Assembly (NCBI RefSeq): GCF_029784155.1
Contig: NC_073691.1
Location: 86,931,361-86,995,360 of the forward strand
Source of the DNA: Uranotaenia lowii
Taxonomy: Eukaryota > Arthropoda > Insecta > Diptera > Culicidae
DNA: 64,000 nucleotides
Direction of reading: 5' to 3'
The notes below the pieces were generated by a model. The model searched no databases and was not told the DNA's origin. It was given only the letters and a program-made list of their open reading frames with translations. Shown piece by piece: positions 58,085 through 64,000 of the stretch. Each line of letters begins with the position of its first letter. The stretch's first letter is position 1. The position numbers and the translations under genes were made by a program.

Positions 58085-59871
58085 ATGTCGATTAATTTTG
58101 AATTGGAGTATCGGTCGATGAACGTTGACCACTTGAGCGATGATGAGCTTGAACACGAACTTTTGATTCGCGACGTCCCACTAAAAGAGGGTGAATCTCG
58201 CGACGTAGTTAAGCGGAAGTTAAGAACAATAATGAAATTGCAACGAGAAAATAACGATTTTAGCGTCAGAACATTCGCAGACCCAGAAATTATTAAACAG
58301 GAAGTCGAAATTATTTGCAGAAAGTTTAACGAAATTCGTGAGCTGCTTGGTAATAAAAATGTTAGAAGAAGCGAATTACCACATTTCAAGACCAGATTAA
58401 TTCATTTGTATTTTCGCGTACAGCAAATTAAAACCGGAGAGCGTGTAGGAGATTTGAAATCAGCTATAAGTAGTTTGATTATCGATCATTTTCCGTTAGC
58501 TTCCACCAGGTCTACGATTTGTAAGGAACCGGAAATGATCCAAGTACAGGGAAACAGTGTGGAAGAAGAAAACAAGGAAAAAGATAAGGCATCTTCTGGA
58601 CGGATTGATTCGGAAAATGAGCATGAAGAGGAATCCTCGAATAACACAAGGCAAAACATTAGTACCCAAGTGTTGATAAGCCAAGATAAATTTATGGAAA
58701 ACCTTATGAACTTTATTGAGCAGAAAATAGATCAGAAGTTAGGCCAATTGAATTTAACTTCTCAACTCGACCAAAACTCCGGGGTCACGAGAAAATCAAA
58801 TGTTGATAAAGGATTGACATTTGATGAGCCGAAGACACATAAGTTTTCTGAGGGCTCAAAACTGAAGATCAGGGACTTGGAATCCTCAGGTTCAGAGGAA
58901 GAGCAAGATAAGATTTGTAATCGAGAAGAGCAGGAGTTTGTTAGGCGTAGGACTAGCAGGCAATCGCGCCCAGTAGCAGGTTGGAAAATTCGGTACGATG
59001 GCAGAAGCTGAACAAGTTCATCCAAGAGGTTGAATTCACGGCAGAAGCTGAGGGGCTGAGCAGAAATCAACTCTATCAGGAAGCGCTCCATCTGTTTAGT
59101 GGGGAGGCACGCACCTGGTACATCAACGCTAGGCAGAACGAGGAATTCAACAATTGGGCAGAGCTTGTTGCTGAGCTGAAGCTGGAATTCCAACCACCGG
59201 ACTTGGACTTCCACTACGAACAACAAGCCGTCTACCGGAAGCAGAGAAGAGGAGAGAAATTCAACGAGTTTTACAACGCCATGAACGAATATTTTTCTTG
59301 CATGTCCGTTCCACTCAGTGAGCAGAGGATGTTCGACATCGTGTTCAGAAATATGCGTCAGGATTATCGTAACGCGCTGGTAGTCAAAGGAGTAAGAAAC
59401 CTTAAAGCACTGAGAACTTGGGGAAGGAAGCTAGACTCGGTCAACTGGACCCAATATAGGAATCGAGAGGTAGAAGGTCAGCCGAGGACAGCCCAGGTGA
59501 ATGAAGTCAGCAGGCCAAATTTCCAGAAAGAACAACCGAGAAGCCAGAACAATAGTAATTCGTTTTGGCGAAAACCCGAGCATGATACAAGATCCCATGG
59601 AGGAACGAAACAGGATTGGATTCAACCAGTCCAGAAACCGAATCGCCGCAGAGACGAACCAATGGAGGGATCTAGCAAGGGTACTTTGGAGAAACGGATT
59701 GCTGAGCACAAGGTGCCAGGTTCAATGGTTTGCTTCAATTGTTTGGGCAAAAACCATTACTACAAAACCTGCCTTCTAAAACCGGAAATTTTCTGCAAAG
59801 TTTGCGGATTGCACGACTTTACTACTGAAAATTGTCCTTATTGCACAAAAAACGGAAGGAAGTCGTCGTAG
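58085..59871 (+). pseudogene. gypsy Gag polyprotein (one frameshift)
   Basis: Structural protein that packages the element RNA. ATG 58085 opens a frame to 59011 with an acidic, charged N-terminal domain (MSINFELEY..., DHLSDDELEHELL) and a low-complexity linker rich in Glu and Ser. Around 59000 the frame shifts by one base, and the second frame continues with the capsid-like region (KLNKFIQEVEF, EARTWYINARQNEEF, QAVYRKQRRGEKFNEFY). It ends in two zinc knuckles, CFNCLGKNHYYKTC (CX2CX4HX4C) and CKVCGLHDFTTENC (CX2CX3HX5C), followed by the stop at 59869. The mid-gene shift is a lesion: no slippery heptamer is there. Confidence 0.8.
59847..59853 (+). promoter_or_regulatory. -1 ribosomal frameshift slippery site between gag and pol
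   Basis: The heptamer A AAA AAC sits in the gag frame (codons aca aaa aac), 15 bases before the gag stop codon at 59869. A -1 slip enters exactly the open protease frame. This is the classic X XXY YYZ form used by retroviruses and some gypsy elements. Confidence 0.75.
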
Positions 59872-62800
59872 GAGGACGGCGATCTTCACGTGAAAACCCT
59901 CCACCCACAACAACAAGAACCGCGCAATTTTCTCAGGCTTACGAGGAAATCGCACAACTCATAATCGACGATGTAGGAGACAACAGACCGTTTACGTATG
60001 TTAATATTTTAGGAGTTACACTCAAGGGGCTGCTTGACAGTGGAGCTCAAGTTTCAGTTTTAGGATCGGGAGCTAAGCAAGTGATAGAAAAGTTGAAGTT
60101 GCGCATTTTTAAAACATCAATCAGACTTTCAACAGCAGGAGGTCAAGACTTAGGTGTCGAAGGACGTGTGAATCTTCCAGTCAGCTGTAATGGAGCCACA
60201 CGTTTCATTGAAGCGATCGTAGCACCGTCACTACAACGTAAACTGATTTTGGGTATGAATTTCTGGAGGCAATTCAATCTTCAGGTTCAAGTGAATGGAG
60301 AGATTCCTTATCAGTTTTCTGAGGACACCGACGAGGGGCTGGCAGTTGATTTTAGAAGAGAATTTATTAACACCAGAGCAGGACAAACTGATCGAAGCAG
60401 TGAAGAAAGAGTTTAAGGTTTTCACGGATGGAGAATATCTGGAGACGACCCCTTTGATGACTCACAGGATTGAACTTAATGAGGAATTTGTGAAGGCGGA
60501 CCCGATAAGACTCAACCCTTATCCGTGGTCCCCCACAGTTCAAAAACATGTGAATGAGGAACTGGATCAGTGGATCAAAGCGGGTGTGGTGCAGAAATCC
60601 AACAGCGATTGGGCGATGCTAATCGTGCCAGTTGTTAAAACGAAGGAGGACGAAGATGGAGAGGTGCAGATGAAGGTGCGAATGTGCTTGGACGCCCGGA
60701 AGTTGAACGAGAGGACTCGCCGAAACGCATACCCCTTACCACACCAGGACAGAATCCTAGGAAGACTGGGTCCAGCAAAGTTCTTGTCGACGATTGACCT
60801 GTCAAAGGCTTTCTGGCAGATACCACTGCACCCAGATTCCCGGAAATATACCGCATTCAGGGTTTTTGGAAGAGGCCTATTTGAGTTCACTCGTCTTCCA
60901 ATGGGTCTGGTCAACAGTTCAGCAGTTTTAGCGAGCCTGATGGATCAGACGTTGGGCTACGGCGAATTAGAACCAGGAGTCTTCGTCTACTTGGACGACA
61001 TCGTAGTAGCGAGCAATACCTTCGAAGAACACCTTCAGAGTTTGCGAGAAGTTGCAAGGCGACTAAAAACAGCTAATTTGTCGATCAACATGGAGAAGTC
61101 CAAATTTTGTGTTGCTGAGCTGCCGTATTTAGGGTTTATTCTTTCAGAAAGTGGGTTGAGGCCGAATCCAGAACGCGTGGAAGCTATAGTCAATTTTGAA
61201 CGACCATCCTCAATTCGTTCTTTAAGGAGATTCTTGGGGATGGTAAATTACTATCGGCGGTTCATTGAGGGGTTTAGCAATCTGACTGTTCCTTTAACCG
61301 ACCTACTGAAGGGGAAACCTAAAACCATTAGATGGACAAACGACGCAGAGAAGGCTTTTCAGGATTTAAAGTCAAAATTGATTACTGCACCAATTTTAAT
61401 TAGCCCAAACTTCAATTTACCTTTCACTGTGCAAACAGACGCGAGCGACTTGGCAATTTCAGGCATCCTGACGCAGGAAACAGACGGGAAGGAATGTGTG
61501 GTAGCTTATTTTTCTCGGAAACTTACTACTCCGCAACGATCGTGGAAAGCAGCAGAAAAAGAAGGTTTAGCAGCTTTAGAGGCAATAGAGAAGTTCAGAC
61601 CCTACATAGAAGGCCGGCCATTCACGTTGATAACTGACTCAGCAGCGTTGTCATTCATATTGAACACGAAATGGAAATCATCGTCAAAACTCAGCCGTTG
61701 GGGGATGATTTTACAGCAGTACGACATGGTGGTGCGCATAGGAAGGGTAGTGAAAACATCGTGCCGGATGCACTATCACGCTCTCTCGAAGTTCTTGAGG
61801 TGAACTCGAAGGATGCGTGGTACAATAAGCAACTCCAGAAAGCGAAAAATTTTCCAGAAGATTGCTCAGAATACAGGATCGAAAAAGAAAAACTGTATCG
61901 CTTCATTTCATCTCCAACTGAAGTAATGGATTATCGCTTCGAGTGGAAGCTGTGTATTCCCACAGAAGCTCGACAATCTATTCTTCAGAAGGAGCATGAT
62001 GAATCGTTACATCCCGGATTTGAAAAATTAATCGCGAAACTCAAAACGAAATATTTTTGGCCAAGAATGACTATATACGCAAAACGCCACGTGAAAAACT
62101 GTAGAACCTGCAAACAATGTAAACCTTCTACTCTAGCAACTAATCCGGAAATGGGTAAGCAGAAGAAAACCGAAAAGCCGTTTCAAATGCTCGCGATGGA
62201 CTTCATCCAAAATCTTCCGAGGAGCAAGGGTGGGAATTGCCATTTGTTGGTCATGGTTGACCTTTTCTCTAAATGGACCATCTTAGCACCAATGAGAAGA
62301 ATAGAGAGCAAAGAAGTCTGCCAGATAGTTGAGAACCGCTGGATGAGAAGGTACGGTACGCCAGAGATTGTCATCACGGACAACGCGTCGACTTTCTTGG
62401 GAAAAGAGTTTCAGGCGCTTCTTCGGCGCAAAGGAGTGAAGCACTGGCCCAACTCTAGACATCATAGCCAGAATAACCCGGTGGAACGAGCGAACCGGAC
62501 CATCAACGCGTGTTTACGAACCTACATGGCCGAAGATCAACGAGTATGGGACACGAGAGTACCGGAAATCGAGGAATTGATGAACACGACCATCCACGCA
62601 TCTACGAAAATGTCACCGTACAAAATTCTATTCGGTCACGATCCGATTTCAACGGGAAATCAATACGACCTAGAACGCGACGCGAATGATACCACGATGG
62701 ATGAACGTGCGGTTAGCTTGAGGCATATCAAAAGCTCAATTTATAAAATCGTTCAAGAAAATCTCGGTAAAAGTCACGAAAAACATCGCAAATCCTACAA

Positions 62801-63059
62801 CTTGAGGCATAAGAAATTTGCACCTAACTATCAAGTAGGTCAACAAGTTTTAAAAAGAAATTTCCGATTATCCTCCGCTGTGGACCATTATAATGCTAAA
62901 TATGGTCACCTCTATGTTCCTTGCAAAATTATAGCTAAATTGGGTTCCAGTTCTTATGAGCTAGCTGACTACAATGGTAAGAGTCTGGGGATATTTTCAG
63001 CTGCTGATATTCGTCCAGATGTAGATGATGAGCCATTTTCATCAGCAGAAGATACCTAA
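59853..63059 (+). pseudogene. gypsy Pol polyprotein: protease, RT, RNase H, integrase (two frameshifts)
   Basis: Protease: LLDSGAQVSVLG at about 60030 holds the active-site Asp. A one-base shift near 60350 leads to the RT frame: MCLDARKLN, FLSTIDLSKAFWQIPL, LPMGLVNSSA and VFVYLDDIVVAS (catalytic YLDD near 60990). RNase H: TVQTDASDLAISGIL, AEKEGLAALEAI and FTLITDSAAL. A second one-base shift near 61735 leads to SENIVPDALSRS and the integrase. The latter has the zinc-binding EHDESLHPG...CRTCKQC, then AMDFIQ, VITDNAST and NPVERANR as the D, D, E triad. It ends with a GSSSYELADYNG block and stop at 63057. All domains are recognisable; both shifts are lesions. Confidence 0.85.
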
Positions 63060-64000
63060 AAAGTCAACAAAAAGCATAAATATTGGTCGGATCACGTGAA
63101 AATATGAGCATATCGGTGACTCACCCTAGTATGTGTGGTGGTTGATCATCAGCGGCGATAGTAGGTTGGCGAATACTGGTCATCATTAGTGAGATAGCAT
63201 GAGAGGTCATGATGCTCACGTAGCATAATTTTCAACTTAGATTGTTTACAATTCGATTGCAGCAGTTTTAACTATCAATCCGATGAAGGAGTAATAATCC
63301 GGTTTGCGTGGCATTTTTTCCCAACCTAGGCCTATAGCCTGTCCGATAATTCGCAGAGGCTTTCCAAGGATGAATCATTGTGTCAATACGGTAGGATTCG
63401 CGTAGTTTTTTTTTCATGTACGATCTTCAACATGTCGGCCGATATTTCGCAGTAGTATGGTAATGATAAATCGTGGTATGATTATCCGTTTGCAATTAAA
63501 AGTCCGATGCGGCTCGACCATCAATCGAGAAGTTGGGTTGAGCGGAGTTGGTGTGTTGTCATCGCTTCCACATAGCGAAACTCATCACTCCAACGTCCAG
63601 AAGTGCTGTTATTAGCGAGTAGAGTTGAGATGAAAGGTGAGTTGTTATCGCTTCCACATAGCGAAACTCATCAATTTCACAAGTTCCATGAGTAGTGAGT
63701 TGCTTTATCTCACTCCGTCTCTGAGATTACAAATCGTAGAAGAGAGGAACGTTATGGAACCTGAAAAATAAATAAGAGTAGTTTAATTAAGTTGTATGTG
63801 TAAAATGTAGTTGTAAGTTTGAAAGCTTGAGGGATCCCAAAAGTGAAGCTTTCAAGAACAATAGAATAGGTTAGTTAGCAAATTCAGTAATAAAATCCAT
63901 GTGGTCGCTACTTACCAAACAATTAATTGTAGAATTACAGATTTTAATATCCTTCCCGGTGATGAAATGAGTTTTTTCGAGGCTTATTCCTCGAAAACCA
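63060..64000 (+). other. 3' untranslated region of the gypsy element, with a repeated hairpin word
   Basis: No open frame follows the integrase. ATCGCTTCCACATAGCGAA with CTCATCA occurs at about 63559-63585 and again at 63647-63673; CGCT and AGCG inside it can pair. GAAGCGAT-type words and AATAAATAAGAG (63767) are also present. No match to the 5' LTR start was found, so the 3' LTR presumably begins beyond the window. Confidence 0.5.

Larger units (their letters stand above)
56742..64000 (+). mobile_element. Ty3/gypsy LTR retrotransposon, runs off the right edge
   Basis: The order is 5' LTR, primer-binding site, gag, then pol with protease, RT, RNase H and integrase; integrase after RNase H is the Ty3/gypsy order. 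The 940 bp after the integrase stop hold no envelope gene. The 3' LTR is not reached, so the insertion cannot be dated from LTR divergence in this window. Three disabling frameshifts lie in otherwise long frames, suggesting fairly recent inactivation. Confidence 0.85.

Noticed and set aside
59000..59010. Programmed frameshift inside gag
   Set aside because: No slippery heptamer is present, and the shift lies in the middle of a structural domain, so it is treated as a lesion.
58762..59226. 154-codon frame antisense to gag
   Set aside because: Shadow of the real gag frame on the opposite strand.
63060..64000. 3' LTR of the gypsy element inside the window
   Set aside because: No counterpart of the TGTCACGGTGG start or of the structured block was found before the right edge.

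Overview
The window looks like AT-rich nuclear DNA of a dipteran, most likely a mosquito (Culicidae). The case rests on the mix of transposable elements: a mariner-type transposase with the D37E spacing described as ITmD37E in mosquitoes, an RTE-like retrotransposon, tRNA-derived SINEs, Helitron/Helentron-like elements with GACA-repeat ends, and a Ty3/gypsy element with a two-knuckle Gag. The species cannot be read from the sequence. I found no convincing host protein exon; the window behaves like intergenic or intronic DNA filled by repeated transposon insertion. There is no bacterial gene organisation and no CRISPR array.

Layout. 1-0.74 kb: 3' end of an RTE-like retrotransposon. 2.8-8 kb: SINEs, MITEs (one nested in another) and a Helentron-like end. 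9.6-10.9 kb: a dead ITmD37E transposon with TIRs. 13-16 kb: a hammerhead-like RNA motif and a hAT-type non-autonomous element (8-bp TSD) inside an older repeat. 16.8-22.3 kb: a SINE, a possible hAT remnant carrying a Penelope-like foldback element with a second hammerhead-like motif, a solo gypsy LTR, and MITEs with TA and TTAA target sites. 24.5-31 kb: several Helentron-like copies, two of them head to head, built of ~150-bp tandem units and interrupted by a TIR element. 31-34.7 kb: possible host-like GC-richer DNA, a SINE, a decayed retrotransposon endonuclease and a long hairpin. 35.1-41.1 kb: a 6-kb non-LTR retrotransposon (I/LOA type, minus strand) flanked by a 53-bp target-site duplication, its reverse transcriptase split by a solo LTR. 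42.3-44.4 kb: a second hAT element, inserted in a SINE. 49.6-54.1 kb: an almost full RTE-like copy broken by a hAT element that itself carries two MITEs. 56.7-64 kb: a nearly complete Ty3/gypsy retrotransposon running off the right edge.

The gypsy element has a 5' LTR, primer-binding site, Gag, an A AAA AAC slippery site and Pol (protease, reverse transcriptase, RNase H, integrase), and no env within the window. Three frameshifts beyond the programmed one disable it. All coding units in the window are element genes and nearly all are broken, so the value here lies in nesting order, target-site duplications and RNA structures: paired stems kept in two diverged LTRs, and hammerhead-like motifs.
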